Shown here one piece after another: positions 1 to 7,550 of a stretch of DNA of 64,000 nucleotides. A program made the translations under genes and the position numbers. The stretch lies in assembly GCA_030605415.1 (NCBI GenBank), contig JAUWIJ010000004.1:18943-82942 (forward strand). The letters are read 5' to 3'. The DNA comes from an archaeon (GTDB lineage: Archaea > Nanobdellota > Nanobdellia > Pacearchaeales > GW2011-AR1). A model generated the notes under the pieces. The model did no database searches. It was not told the DNA's origin and worked only from the letters and a program-made list of their open reading frames with translations. Each line of letters begins with the position of its first letter. Within the stretch, counting starts at the first letter, position 1.

Positions 1-26
1 TGATTTAAATAAATTAAGAGAGACGA

Positions 27-47
27 AATTTTGGCGTAGCCAAAATT
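27..47. terminator. Perfect hairpin upstream of the first gene
   Basis: A 9-bp perfect inverted repeat (AATTTTGGC / GCCAAAATT) closes on a 3-base loop (GTA). It lies in the leader region before the first complete gene and after a TGA at the window edge, so it may terminate an upstream transcript. There is no clear T-run on the + strand. Nothing else is recognisable in bases 1-149 apart from short GATTAGG repeats. Confidence 0.35.
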
Positions 48-149
48 AGGGATTAGGGATTTGGTATTGGTGAAGTGTTGCGCTCCTTGTTCGCGCTTGT
101 GAAATAAGATGGAGAAAAAATAAATACTATGAGATATTGGAAGAAGTAG

Positions 150-842
150 ATGGAAAAAATTTATTATGTGCATGGATGGGCAAGTGATATAGTTAGTCCC
201 GCTTGGATTCCATGGTTAAAAGAAGAATGTAAAAAAAGGGGAATTGAATTTGTGGCTTTTGAAATGCCGAATCCTACTGAGCCAAAGATTAATGAATGGG
301 TAGAATTTTTGAGGAGTAATGTGGGAAAATTGAATGAGGAGACTTTTTTCTTGGGGCATAGTATTGGATGTCAGGCGATTTTAAGATATCTTGAGAAGTT
401 ACCTGAAAACGAAAAAATAGGTGGATGTATTTTTGTGGCAGGTTGGTTTAATTTATTAGAGAGTGCTTATGAGGAAGAGGAAGATAGAAAGATTGCTAAA
501 CCTTGGATAGAAACTCCGATTGATTTTGAGAAAATTAAGAAACACACTAATAATTTTTTGGCAATTTTTTCGGATGATGATTATTGCGTGCCGATAGATG
601 ATTCAGATTTGTTTAGAGATAGATTAAATGCAAAAATAGTTATCAAGCATGGTGAGGGACATTTTGAGGATACTGAAAGAATAGATGAAATTTTGGAGGA
701 CAGTTTGGAGCTTTCCGATGAAGTTGTTGCTGAAATTGAAAAATCGCGACAGAGACCGAAAAGTGAATTTGTATCTCAAGAAGAGGTAGAAGCAGAATTT
801 CTTAATCCTATTAAACATAGGAAAAACGCTTACAAAAAATGA
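150..842 (+). CDS. RBBP9/YdeN-family serine hydrolase
   Basis: This is a small cytoplasmic alpha/beta hydrolase of the RBBP9/YdeN type. The visible catalytic triad is Ser71 in GHSIG, an Asp in FSDDD (about 142-144) and His171 in GEGHF. An early YVHGW (6-10) forms the oxyanion side. The substrate is unknown; family members are serine hydrolases often called esterases. At 230 aa it is about 45 residues longer than typical members because of a charged C-terminal tail after residue 180. Its stop overlaps the start of pheT by ATGA, so the two are probably translated together. No signal peptide is seen. Confidence 0.8.
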   Translation: MEKIYYVHGWASDIVSPAWIPWLKEECKKRGIEFVAFEMPNPTEPKINEWVEFLRSNVGKLNEETFFLGHSIGCQAILRYLEKLPENEKIGGCIFVAGWFNLLESAYEEEEDRKIAKPWIETPIDFEKIKKHTNNFLAIFSDDDYCVPIDDSDLFRDRLNAKIVIKHGEGHFEDTERIDEILEDSLELSDEVVAEIEKSRQRPKSEFVSQEEVEAEFLNPIKHRKNAYKK

Positions 843-2617
843 CAATATTAACATTAAATAGAAAAGAACTTGAAAAGAGAATTGGGAAAATTACGGCAGA
901 GCTGGAAAAGAGAATTACTGATATGGGGACGCCGATTGAAGAGGTAACGAGCTCTGAAGTTTCGGTTGAGGTTTTTCCGAACAGGCCCGACTTGTTGTCT
1001 ATGGGGAATTTTGCGAGGGCGGTTAATCAGTTTAATGGGAAGGGGAAGGTTGCGAGTTTTAAAATAAATAAACCGGAAAAAAACTATGATGTGATAATTG
1101 ATAAATCTGTGAAGGCTGTGCGTCCTCGGACTGTTTGCGCAATTATTAAAAGGATGAAATTTAATGAAGAGAAAATTAGGGAGATTGTTGATATGCAAGA
1201 AAAGTTGCATAATTCGCTCGGGCGGAAAAGGCGAAAGCTGGCGATTGGAATTTATCCGTTGGACAAGATTGCTTTGCCGATTAGGTTTGTTGGGAGAAAA
1301 CCAGAGGAGATTAAATTCCAGCCGTTGGAATCGGCGAAGGAAATGACTGGGCGGCAAATTTTGCGTGGACATCCGACCGGACGAGAGTATGCACATTTGT
1401 TAGAGGAAGCTGATGTATTTCCTATTTTTATTGATGCTGAGGATGAGATTTTAAGTATGCCGCCAATTATTAATTCGAAAAAGACTGGTCGTATTGACGA
1501 TAGCACGAAAGATATTTTTGTTGAGTGTTCGGGGCATAATTTGGCTTATTTAAAAAAGTGTTTGAATATTATTGTTGCGAATCTTTCGGAGATGGGTGGA
1601 AAGGTTTATGCAATGAATATTAGGGATGGAAAAGATGGGAATTTTATTTCGCCGGATATGTCTGCTGAGGAATTGAATTTTGACATTAAAGACATTGAGA
1701 AGACACTTGGGATTGAGTTGAAGGAGAAAGATGTTAAGAGTTATTTGGCGAGGATGGGAATCAATGCCAAGAGCATCGGTGGTCGGGGGGTCGGAGTGTC
1801 GGGGGGTCGGAAGATGGTGGCAGAGATTCCTGCGTATCGGACTGATATTTTACATTGGATTGATTTGTCGGAAGAAATTGCGATTGCTTATGGTTACGAT
1901 AATTTTGTGCCGGAGATTCCCAGTATTTCGACAATTGCTTATGAAAATCCCGTTGATAAAATGAAAAGAACGATTGGAAATATTTTGGCGGGGCTTGGAC
2001 TTTTAGAGACCTCGTCGTTTCATTTGACTACCAAGAAGAATATTAAAAAAATGCATTATGATTTTAACGATTTTATTGAGGTTGAGGAATCTAAGACGGA
2101 GCGGGATGTTTTGAGGATGGACATGCTGACGAACTTGTTGCAAATAGCTTCGGAAAATTCGGATGCATCTTATCCGCAGAAAACTTTTGAGATGGGGAGA
2201 GTATTTTCACGTTGTGAAAATACGGAGGGTCGGAGGGTCGGAGGTCGGAGGGTCGGAGGAGATGGGAGAGGAAACACCCACTACCTACTACCGACTGCCG
2301 AATGCCGAGGGGAACGGGGGGTCGGATGCTCTGAGACGGGGGTTTTGGAAGAAGAGAGATTGGCGATTTGTCTGATTGATGAGAGTGTTAATTTTACTGA
2401 GTTGAAACAGGTGTTGGATTATTTGTTTAAAATGTTGGATGTTGAATATTCTATTGAGGCAGTTGAGAATTCAAATTATATTATTGGAAGATGTGGGAAA
2501 ATTATTGTTGATGGTAGGAATGTTGGATTTATTGGAGAGATTGCGCCGAGAGTTTTGAAGAACTGGAAGATTAAAATGCCCGCTGTAGCTTTGGAAATTG
2601 AGATGGGGTTTTTGTAG
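839..2617 (+). CDS. pheT: Phenylalanyl-tRNA synthetase beta subunit, archaeal type, with repeat-derived insertions
   Basis: This is the beta subunit of cytoplasmic PheRS, which charges tRNA-Phe with phenylalanine as an alpha2beta2 enzyme. The N-terminal EVFPNRPDLLSMGN motif, the B3/B4 region (SKKTGRIDDSTKDIFVE) and the C-terminal catalytic-like core (FLWIDLSEE-type HWIDLSEEIAIAYGYDNF, about 340-360) are characteristic. At 592 aa it is longer than the usual roughly 550. Two Gly/Arg/Val-rich stretches (about residues 313-325 and 462-500) are encoded by in-frame copies of a GGGTCGGA repeat that also occurs between genes. The second lies between strands of the catalytic core, so it must be a tolerated surface loop if the enzyme works. 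pheS is not in the window. Confidence 0.93.
   Translation: MTILTLNRKELEKRIGKITAELEKRITDMGTPIEEVTSSEVSVEVFPNRPDLLSMGNFARAVNQFNGKGKVASFKINKPEKNYDVIIDKSVKAVRPRTVCAIIKRMKFNEEKIREIVDMQEKLHNSLGRKRRKLAIGIYPLDKIALPIRFVGRKPEEIKFQPLESAKEMTGRQILRGHPTGREYAHLLEEADVFPIFIDAEDEILSMPPIINSKKTGRIDDSTKDIFVECSGHNLAYLKKCLNIIVANLSEMGGKVYAMNIRDGKDGNFISPDMSAEELNFDIKDIEKTLGIELKEKDVKSYLARMGINAKSIGGRGVGVSGGRKMVAEIPAYRTDILHWIDLSEEIAIAYGYDNFVPEIPSISTIAYENPVDKMKRTIGNILAGLGLLETSSFHLTTKKNIKKMHYDFNDFIEVEESKTERDVLRMDMLTNLLQIASENSDASYPQKTFEMGRVFSRCENTEGRRVGGRRVGGDGRGNTHYLLPTAECRGERGVGCSETGVLEEERLAICLIDESVNFTELKQVLDYLFKMLDVEYSIEAVENSNYIIGRCGKIIVDGRNVGFIGEIAPRVLKNWKIKMPAVALEIEMGFL
1781..1810. repeat. GGGTCGG repeat inside pheT, copy 1
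   Basis: A G-rich run of GGTCGGGGGGTCGGAGTGTCGG type sits in frame in pheT and encodes Gly/Val/Ser/Arg residues. The same motif recurs at 2224-2262, 4556-4580, 14521-14542 and 14598-14622. Confidence 0.7.
2224..2338. repeat. GGGTCGGA repeat block inserted in pheT, copy 2
   Basis: Four tandem GGAGGGTCGG-like units are followed by about 75 bases of unusual composition (ACCCACTACCTACTACC, then a GGGGGGTCGG). The block stays in frame and adds about 38 residues with a Gly-rich start and Cys residues not expected in PheRS. Confidence 0.7.
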
Positions 2618-2673
2618 TTTGGAGGAAGATTTTGTTTCAATAAACTTATAAACTTCTTGTCCTAATTAGTCGA

Positions 2674-3282
2674 ATGGTGAAGGTGTTGCATATTGTTTCT
2701 GTGATTGTGGTGATTTTGATTGTTGTTGTGGGGGTGGTTTTTCTTTTTGGGGATGAGGTTTTACAAATGCGTGATAGTGAGAAGCCGTTGGAAAGCGATT
2801 CTAATCCAGAGAGTGTCGAGGAGGTTAGTGGTATAGATGGAGAAGATTCGGAAGAGGTGATAGCAGATGTTGACGAGGTGGGAGGAGTTGGAGGTTCGAG
2901 TGCAGATGGAGAAGATTCGGAGGATGTGGCTAAAGGAACTAATTGTAAAATGCAACAAATTCAATATTCTTTGAAGAATTTTAAGAATAGTGTTGAGTGT
3001 ACGAATGTGGGAGCTGATGGATGCATAAAATTGGTTGTAAATTGTTCTGTGGAAGTTTATAATCTTGATAGGGACGCTGAGGGTATTTTCGAGATAAGAT
3101 ATTCTTTGGTTGATTCAAATGATGAGGAGTTGGATTTTGAGTTGGTTCAGAAAAATGTTAGATTTGATGTACCTGAGATTTTTTCCGCCGAGTTTATTAG
3201 GAGTGATATGTCGGGTGTTGATGAGGATTTGACTTGTCCTTTTACTATGGAAACGATTCCTACAAAAGAGGTTTGTAGTTGA
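2674..3282 (+). CDS. Membrane-anchored extracellular protein, unknown function
   Basis: An N-terminal hydrophobic helix (about residues 5-28) acts as signal or anchor. An acidic low-complexity linker rich in Asp, Glu, Ser and Gly follows (about 30-90). It contains two near-copies of the segment DGEDSE. After this comes a globular domain with five Cys (about 92-202) that looks like a beta-sandwich. It should face outside the cell. No family was recognised. An AACTTATAAACTTC TATA box at 2643-2655 lies about 25 bases before the ATG and supports this start. The gene is separate from pheT by a 56-base gap. Confidence 0.7.
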   Translation: MVKVLHIVSVIVVILIVVVGVVFLFGDEVLQMRDSEKPLESDSNPESVEEVSGIDGEDSEEVIADVDEVGGVGGSSADGEDSEDVAKGTNCKMQQIQYSLKNFKNSVECTNVGADGCIKLVVNCSVEVYNLDRDAEGIFEIRYSLVDSNDEELDFELVQKNVRFDVPEIFSAEFIRSDMSGVDEDLTCPFTMETIPTKEVCS

Positions 3283-3288
3283 GTGTGT

Positions 3289-3768
3289 TTAATCAAAGTA
3301 GCTTCTGTTTTGCGATGTGTCGTTTTCTTCAAAGTTCGCTTCGAAATTTTCGATAAGTTTATAGATTCTCAACTTGAGTTCTTGCCACGTGCTGAATGTT
3401 TCGTTGACAAATTTTACTTCAATATCTTCTTTGTAAATTGTGTCGAGCTTCATTGCTTCTATTTGTATTTTGGATAGCATTTTATAGATTTCTTTCACGA
3501 TGTTTTTATTTTTGTCTGAGCTGTTTCTTAAAATTGAAAATACAAACATAGGGGGAGCGTTCGGATTAATTAGAGTTTCGAATAAATGGAGGTATGCTGT
3601 GATTTTTTCATTGATTGCTCTTCGGATTTCTCTTATTAGAAAAATTGATTCTTTGTCTGCGATTTTTTCGATATCAAAATCTTCTGCTAATTTTTCAAAC
3701 TTGGGTAAGTCGTGTTTTTGTTTTAGTTCGTCGTATGCCGCTTTAAAGTCAAATTTATCGTTTTCCAT
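3289..3768 (-). CDS. Conserved-looking soluble protein, unknown function
   Basis: The 159-aa protein is hydrophilic, Lys/Glu-rich and predicted largely helical, without signal peptide or membrane segment. No family was recognised. It ends six bases from the convergent 2674-3282 gene. A TTTATAAA box at 3790-3797 lies about 25 bases upstream of the ATG, which supports expression and this start. The opposite-strand reading frame over the same region has no matching signals and was treated as a shadow. Confidence 0.65.
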   Translation of the reverse strand: MENDKFDFKAAYDELKQKHDLPKFEKLAEDFDIEKIADKESIFLIREIRRAINEKITAYLHLFETLINPNAPPMFVFSILRNSSDKNKNIVKEIYKMLSKIQIEAMKLDTIYKEDIEVKFVNETFSTWQELKLRIYKLIENFEANFEENDTSQNRSYFD

Positions 3769-3789
3769 TATTTAATTTTGGTGAGAGGG

Positions 3790-3797
3790 TTTATAAA
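3790..3797. promoter_or_regulatory. Symmetric TATA box shared by 3289-3768 gene and the tRNA-Thr region
   Basis: TTTATAAA is palindromic and sits between divergent units. It is about 25 bases from the ATG of the minus-strand gene and 24 bases before the first tRNA-like repeat on the + strand. Confidence 0.55.
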
Positions 3798-3820
3798 TTT
3801 AGGGGAGATAAATATTTTAT

Positions 3821-3948
3821 GCCGCCTTGGCTCAGTTGGTAGAGTACGATTGAAAATCATTCACGGACCATCTGCGCCTGTTATGCCGCCTTGGCTCAGT
3901 TGGTAGAGTACGATTGAAAATCATTCACGAACCATCTGCGCCTGTTAT
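3821..3948 (+). repeat. Two tandem 64-bp repeats built on the tRNA-Thr 5' half
   Basis: Units 3821-3884 and 3885-3948 differ at one base. Each begins with the first 24-25 bases of the adjacent tRNA-Thr (acceptor 5' strand, D-arm). Each then has a GATT-GAA-AATC mini-hairpin and a 30-base tail, with no T-arm or 3' acceptor strand. The spacing to the true tRNA (3949) is also exactly 64. The GAA loop gives a tRNA-Phe look, but the anticodon stem does not pair properly, so these are not complete tRNA genes. Confidence 0.85.
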
Positions 3949-4021
3949 GCCGCCTTGGCTCAGTTGGTAGAGCGTTACATTGGTAATGTAAAGGTCCCGG
4001 GTTCGACTCCCGGAGGTGGCT
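3949..4021 (+). tRNA. tRNA-Thr (GGU anticodon)
   Basis: A complete 73-base cloverleaf can be folded. The acceptor is GCCGCCU/AGGUGGC, the D-stem GCUC/GAGC, the anticodon stem UUACA/UGUAA with loop UUGGUAA (anticodon GGU), and the T-stem CCGGG/CCCGG with loop UUCGACU. The discriminator is U, as in archaeal tRNA-Thr. CCA is not encoded and there is no intron. Its last base touches the stop codon of the convergent gene at 4021. Confidence 0.95.
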
Positions 4022-4338
4022 TATTTTTTTTCTTCGTCGCTATTGTTTATCTTTATGGCATTTCCGACCAGGGTTGTGGTATCAGTACCGATGTTCCAAA
4101 GATTTGATGCTGTCTGCCCTATCCAGCCGAAATAGATATAGGCTGAGTGGACGATGCCCCGGGGTGAAGTTAAATTGACTTTGTCTGAGGAGAAAATACC
4201 TACCATTGAAAAATAGATTAAAAGTCCGAGTATAATTAGTATAGCAATTTTGACCTTGTGGGCGTGGTGTTCTACTTTAATGTACCATAATCCGATTAGT
4301 ACGAACAGTGCTATTATTATCCATTGAATAATTGTCAT
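4021..4338 (-). CDS. Small membrane protein, unknown function
   Basis: The 105-aa protein has two N-terminal membrane helices (about 3-20 and 29-50). A soluble region with a Trp/Gly-rich stretch (SAYIYFGWIGQTASNLW) and a charged tail ending in EEKK follow. Proteins of this shape are common in DPANN genomes, but no function is known. The gene ends on the last base of tRNA-Thr in convergent orientation. Confidence 0.7.
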   Translation of the reverse strand: MTIIQWIIIALFVLIGLWYIKVEHHAHKVKIAILIILGLLIYFSMVGIFSSDKVNLTSPRGIVHSAYIYFGWIGQTASNLWNIGTDTTTLVGNAIKINNSDEEKK

Positions 4339-4398
4339 GTATTATAAAGGAATTCGAGTTATAAAAATGTTTTTATATTAAGAAAACCTTGAATTTTC

Positions 4399-4470
4399 AT
4401 GAAGAGAGGATGTAAAATTTATTTATTTCGGCATGGACGACGAAAGATTGTGTCTTTCGCGGGGTTCGGA
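4399..4470 (+). pseudogene. Duplicated 5' fragment of the downstream phosphatase gene
   Basis: The reading frame starting at ATG 4399 gives MKRGCKIYLFRHG, nearly the same as the KKCKIYLFRHG that opens the phosphatase at 4619. It then loses similarity and runs into the repeat block at 4473. It has the RHG phosphohistidine motif but nothing else of the enzyme. It is best read as a truncated duplicate whose remainder was replaced by repeats. The open frame continues through the repeats to 4626 but is unlikely to be functional. Confidence 0.6.
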
Positions 4471-4472
4471 AT

Positions 4473-4580
4473 TACCCTCACAAATATAAGGGAAATACCC
4501 TCACAGATAAAAAGGAGAGACAGGTTGGGGCAGACCCATCAGGTTGGGGCAGACCCTCGGAGGGTCGGAGGGTCGGAGAC
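4473..4580. repeat. Dispersed repeat block: TACCCTCACAGATA...GGTTGGGGCAGAC plus GGGTCGGA units
   Basis: The block contains a partial copy (4473-4495), a full copy of the roughly 38-bp repeat (4496-4535), a second GGTTGGGGCAGACC end (4539-4556) and three GGGTCGGA units. It separates the phosphatase fragment at 4399 from the intact gene. Full copies also lie at 10059-10098, 14546-14583, 14681-14718 and 16878-16914. Confidence 0.8.
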
Positions 4581-4618
4581 TTGTTCGATTGAGCTATTTT
4601 TTGAGGAGAGTGGATGTT

Positions 4619-5290
4619 ATGTTTAGGAAAAGAAAGAAATGCAAAATTTATTTGTTCCGACATGGACAGACGACATTCAATCGGGATGGACGATTTACTG
4701 GGCAAAAGGAGGCGAGATTGACGGCGGAAGGTCGGAAGCATGCAGAGAAGATTGCCAGAAATTTAAAAGATAAAAAGTTTGGGGTGGCGATCCGAACGAG
4801 ATTATCCAGGTCTAAGGCAACTTTGAAACCTGTTTTAAAATTTCATTCTGAGTGTAAAATTATTTTAGAAGATGACAGAATGATTGAGCGAAGTTATGGT
4901 GAATTGGAGGGAATGACGCATGAGCAATTTGTGGATAGGATTGGTGAACAGAGTTATGATTTGCGAGTTCAGGGGGATGCGATTGAAAATCTTGCGCCGA
5001 AGTTAAGAGATAAGGTTGAGGAATTTTTAGGAAAGGAAGAATATAAAGCGATTCATCGAGGGTATAAGGTTGCGGCGCCCGGTGGGGAATCATTTGCTGA
5101 TGTCGAAAAAAGAGTGAAGTCATTTATTAAGGATTTGAAAAAATTTATGAGAAAAAATAAAGTTAATGTTGCGATTTCTGCACATGGGAATTCGATTAGG
5201 TTGTTTAGAAAAATTATGGAAAGGGCGCCAAAAAAGAGCGTTGTGAACTGGTTTATTCCTTACGATAAAGTTTTTGAATATTCGGTTTAG
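4619..5290 (+). CDS. Histidine phosphatase superfamily protein (phosphoglycerate-mutase-like)
   Basis: This is a cytoplasmic phosphatase or mutase of the histidine phosphatase superfamily. It has the nucleophile motif RHGQT near residue 15, a conserved ERSYGELEG segment and a second catalytic His in ISAHGNSIR near the C-terminus. The GxTxFN and RL(S)R elements match cofactor-dependent phosphoglycerate mutase, but the true substrate cannot be read from sequence. A longer frame runs upstream through repeats. ATG 4619 is chosen because a GAGGAG site lies about 10 bases before it and because the family begins just before KIYLFRHG. Confidence 0.85.
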   Translation: MFRKRKKCKIYLFRHGQTTFNRDGRFTGQKEARLTAEGRKHAEKIARNLKDKKFGVAIRTRLSRSKATLKPVLKFHSECKIILEDDRMIERSYGELEGMTHEQFVDRIGEQSYDLRVQGDAIENLAPKLRDKVEEFLGKEEYKAIHRGYKVAAPGGESFADVEKRVKSFIKDLKKFMRKNKVNVAISAHGNSIRLFRKIMERAPKKSVVNWFIPYDKVFEYSV

Positions 5291-5348
5291 AATCTCGTCA
5301 AGTTTAAATAGTAGAATATCTATTAGGGTTTATGAAAGGAGGTTTAAA

Positions 5349-6287
5349 ATGAAAAGAATAAATGTATTATTTTTGATGGCGTTTCTAATAGTAGGAACTT
5401 TGGGTTTTGTTGTAGCCGAGGATAGTTTGGGAGAAGCTGATATTCCGGAAGCTAAAAAAATAGGATTTTTTGAAAATATGTTTGATAATGTAGGACTGGC
5501 TTTTACTTTCAACAAGGAAAAGAAAATCGCACGGGCTTTGGAATTAGCAGAGAAGAGATTGGCTGAGGCTGAGGCACTTGTGGAAGAAAGTCCGGAAGAA
5601 GCTGAGAGGGCTCAGGAGAGATATAATGATTTTATTGCGAAAGCCGAGAAAGTTTTGGAAAAGATTTCAGATGCTAAAGCTGAAAATGAAAATCTTTCGA
5701 TAGATGAGATGGAAAAAATGGCGCGAATTCAAAATCAGTTCGAGCGACACAGGGAACAGACAGCAAAAATCTATACTCGTGCTCTTGAAAGATTTGAGAA
5801 AAACAATGCTAGTGATGAAAAGATAGAAAGGTTTGAAAACTTTTATGACAGGGCATTGAATCGCAGCGATAAAATGGAAGAGAAAATCCTTCAAAAGAGA
5901 GAGGCTGCTATAAAGCGACATAAGGTTTTAGCTGAAAAATCTGATGAGGAGATTGAAAGTATCTTAGAAGAGATTGAGGAGAGAGAAGGTTTAACTGAAG
6001 CTCGGGAACAGAGAGTGGAAAGAGCGGAAGTGCGAGTTCAGAAATTTGCGGTTATGAAGCAAAAAAATGTCGAGAGGATTCAAGCGCGTCTTAATGAAAC
6101 AGATTTGACCGAGGCACAGAGAGAGCAAATTACTAATAGGGTTGAAATTGCTACTCAAAGAGCTCAAGAATTTGAAATCCAAACTCGTGAAAGAATTGAG
6201 GCTTACAAAGATGTGGGGATTTCTGTTTTAGAATCTTCTACGGAAAAGTTAATGGAGAGCGATGCTTTGAATAGTGTTGTTAGTTGA
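5349..6287 (+). CDS. Secreted coiled-coil protein, DUF5667-like
   Basis: A signal peptide (about 1-24) precedes a long, Glu/Lys/Arg-rich, almost wholly helical protein of 312 aa. The segment NKEKKIARALELAEKRLAEA, following FENMFDNVGLAFTF, matches the DUF5667 pattern of extracellular helical proteins. It may form an antiparallel helical bundle outside the cell. Its role is unknown. The start is set by a strong AGGAGG site eight bases before ATG 5349; an earlier in-frame ATG at 5274 lacks such a site and overlaps the upstream gene. A UUCG-loop terminator follows. Confidence 0.8.
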   Translation: MKRINVLFLMAFLIVGTLGFVVAEDSLGEADIPEAKKIGFFENMFDNVGLAFTFNKEKKIARALELAEKRLAEAEALVEESPEEAERAQERYNDFIAKAEKVLEKISDAKAENENLSIDEMEKMARIQNQFERHREQTAKIYTRALERFEKNNASDEKIERFENFYDRALNRSDKMEEKILQKREAAIKRHKVLAEKSDEEIESILEEIEEREGLTEAREQRVERAEVRVQKFAVMKQKNVERIQARLNETDLTEAQREQITNRVEIATQRAQEFEIQTRERIEAYKDVGISVLESSTEKLMESDALNSVVS

Positions 6288-6333
6288 GGATTAGATAAAT
6301 AATAATTTCCTAAATAAATATAGTTTTTATTTT

Positions 6334-6360
6334 AAGCCCTTCGGGGCTTTTTGAATTTTT
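6334..6360 (+). terminator. Hairpin terminator with TTCG loop
   Basis: AAGCCC-TTCG-GGGCTT is followed by a T-rich tail. It lies between the convergent genes ending at 6287 and 6370 and could serve both strands. Confidence 0.75.
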
Positions 6361-6369
6361 TGAATTAAT

Positions 6370-6825
6370 TTAATTTTTTGAGTATTGTCCGATTAGGGTT
6401 GAATTTGCAAGGACGTGATTCTTCATCGACTCGGTTATTTTTGATAGGGATGTCATTTTAGGGAGTTTGAGTTTTTTATCGAGAGCATATATTTTGAAAT
6501 GATAATTGTGAATGCCCGTTCCAGCTGGAGGGTTTGGTCCTCCGTATGATGGTTTTTTGTAGGTGCTTTCGCCGGGTATTCCGATGGTTGAATTTTCAGG
6601 AATTTCTACAATGTCACCCTCGACGGGAATGTCAAATATTATCCAGTGCACCCAAGTATAACCGCAAACACGCCGTGCGTCCGGGTCATCGACTATTAAA
6701 ACGAGAGATTTTGTTTCTTTTGGAATTTTAGAAATTTTTAGTTGAGGATTTATATCTTTGCCGTCGGCTGTGTAATCTGCTGGTATTTTTTCGTTGTGTG
6801 CAAACGCGGGGCTTTGGATTTTCAT
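6370..6825 (-). CDS. YbhB/YbcL-family PEBP (Raf-kinase-inhibitor-like) protein
   Basis: This is a phosphatidylethanolamine-binding-protein fold of the bacterial/archaeal YbhB type, 151 aa, with no signal peptide. The diagnostic segments are DYTADGKDINPQL, LVLIVDDPDARRVCGYTWVHW (pocket Asp-Pro-Asp and Trp-Val-His-Trp), GGPNPPAGTGIHNYHFKIYALD and a helical C-terminus. The family's small-molecule ligand in archaea is unsettled. It stands alone between a terminator and the divergent MBL gene. Confidence 0.93.
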   Translation of the reverse strand: MKIQSPAFAHNEKIPADYTADGKDINPQLKISKIPKETKSLVLIVDDPDARRVCGYTWVHWIIFDIPVEGDIVEIPENSTIGIPGESTYKKPSYGGPNPPAGTGIHNYHFKIYALDKKLKLPKMTSLSKITESMKNHVLANSTLIGQYSKN

Positions 6826-6920
6826 TGAATTAGCAAGTGAAGGTAGTATAAAAATTTTCTTGTTGGTGGGGTATGGTGCGTGGGGGGGAAATTTAAAAGC
6901 GATTAAAGTTTTAATAATAG

Positions 6921-7493
6921 ATGGAGATTGCTGACGGAGTTTATAAAATCAAAGGGAATGGAAATGTTTATGTAATTCTTAAGCCTGTGCCGGTGGTTAT
7001 TGATGCGGGCGGTATTACTGAGAGGTCGCATATTAAAAAAGAAATTGAAAAGATTATTCCTTTAGAAAAAATTAAAATTGTTTTATTGACGCATCTGCAT
7101 TATGACCACGTCGGGAATGTCGAGTTATTTCCTAATGCGAAAATCTATGCTGATGATGAGGATATAGAAGATTGTAGGTATAATTCAAAAGAATTTAATT
7201 TTTATGTATCCGAAGAGGTTGATGAAATTTTGAAAAAGGAATTAATTTCTTTGCCTGTTGAAATTGGTGGCTTGAAAATTATTAAGGTTCCTGGGCATAC
7301 TCGGGGAAGTGTTGCGTTTTTGGATAAAGAAAGAAAGATATTATTTTCTGGCGACACACTTTTTGCGAATGGGATTATTGGAAGAACGGACTTGCCAAAT
7401 TCGGTTTCCGAGAAAATGGATGAGAGTGTTGCGAAATTGGTTAAGATGATTAAGGAGGGCGAGTTGTTGCTTTGCCCGGGGCATGGGTATTAA
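6921..7493 (+). CDS. Metallo-beta-lactamase-fold hydrolase (glyoxalase-II-like)
   Basis: This 190-aa cytoplasmic dinuclear-metal hydrolase is of the MBL superfamily. The metal ligands are in THLHYDHVGN (about 57-66), VPGHTRGS (about 127-134), SGDTLF (about 145-150) and the terminal PGHGY. It lacks the C-terminal extension of classical glyoxalase II, and the substrate cannot be specified. The C-terminus is short, ending two residues after the last His motif. A second feature is the AT-rich leader with TTTAAAAG about 25 bases upstream. Confidence 0.9.
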   Translation: MEIADGVYKIKGNGNVYVILKPVPVVIDAGGITERSHIKKEIEKIIPLEKIKIVLLTHLHYDHVGNVELFPNAKIYADDEDIEDCRYNSKEFNFYVSEEVDEILKKELISLPVEIGGLKIIKVPGHTRGSVAFLDKERKILFSGDTLFANGIIGRTDLPNSVSEKMDESVAKLVKMIKEGELLLCPGHGY

Positions 7494-7550
7494 AGCTATG
7501 TATTTGGTATTTGGAAAATAATATAAAGGTTAAAATATTAAATAATTAAT

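Noticed and set aside
854..1396. Long minus-strand open frame opposite pheT
   Set aside because: It is antisense to a clearly conserved gene, with skewed composition and no promoter or start signal. Similar antisense frames at 13789-14352 and 35536-35868 were rejected for the same reason.
3821..3948. Two complete tRNA-Phe genes
   Set aside because: There is no T-arm or 3' acceptor strand, and the anticodon stem does not pair.
4399..4626. Open frame through the repeats before the phosphatase
   Set aside because: Only the first 13 codons resemble a protein family; the rest is translated repeat sequence. It was treated as a fragment.
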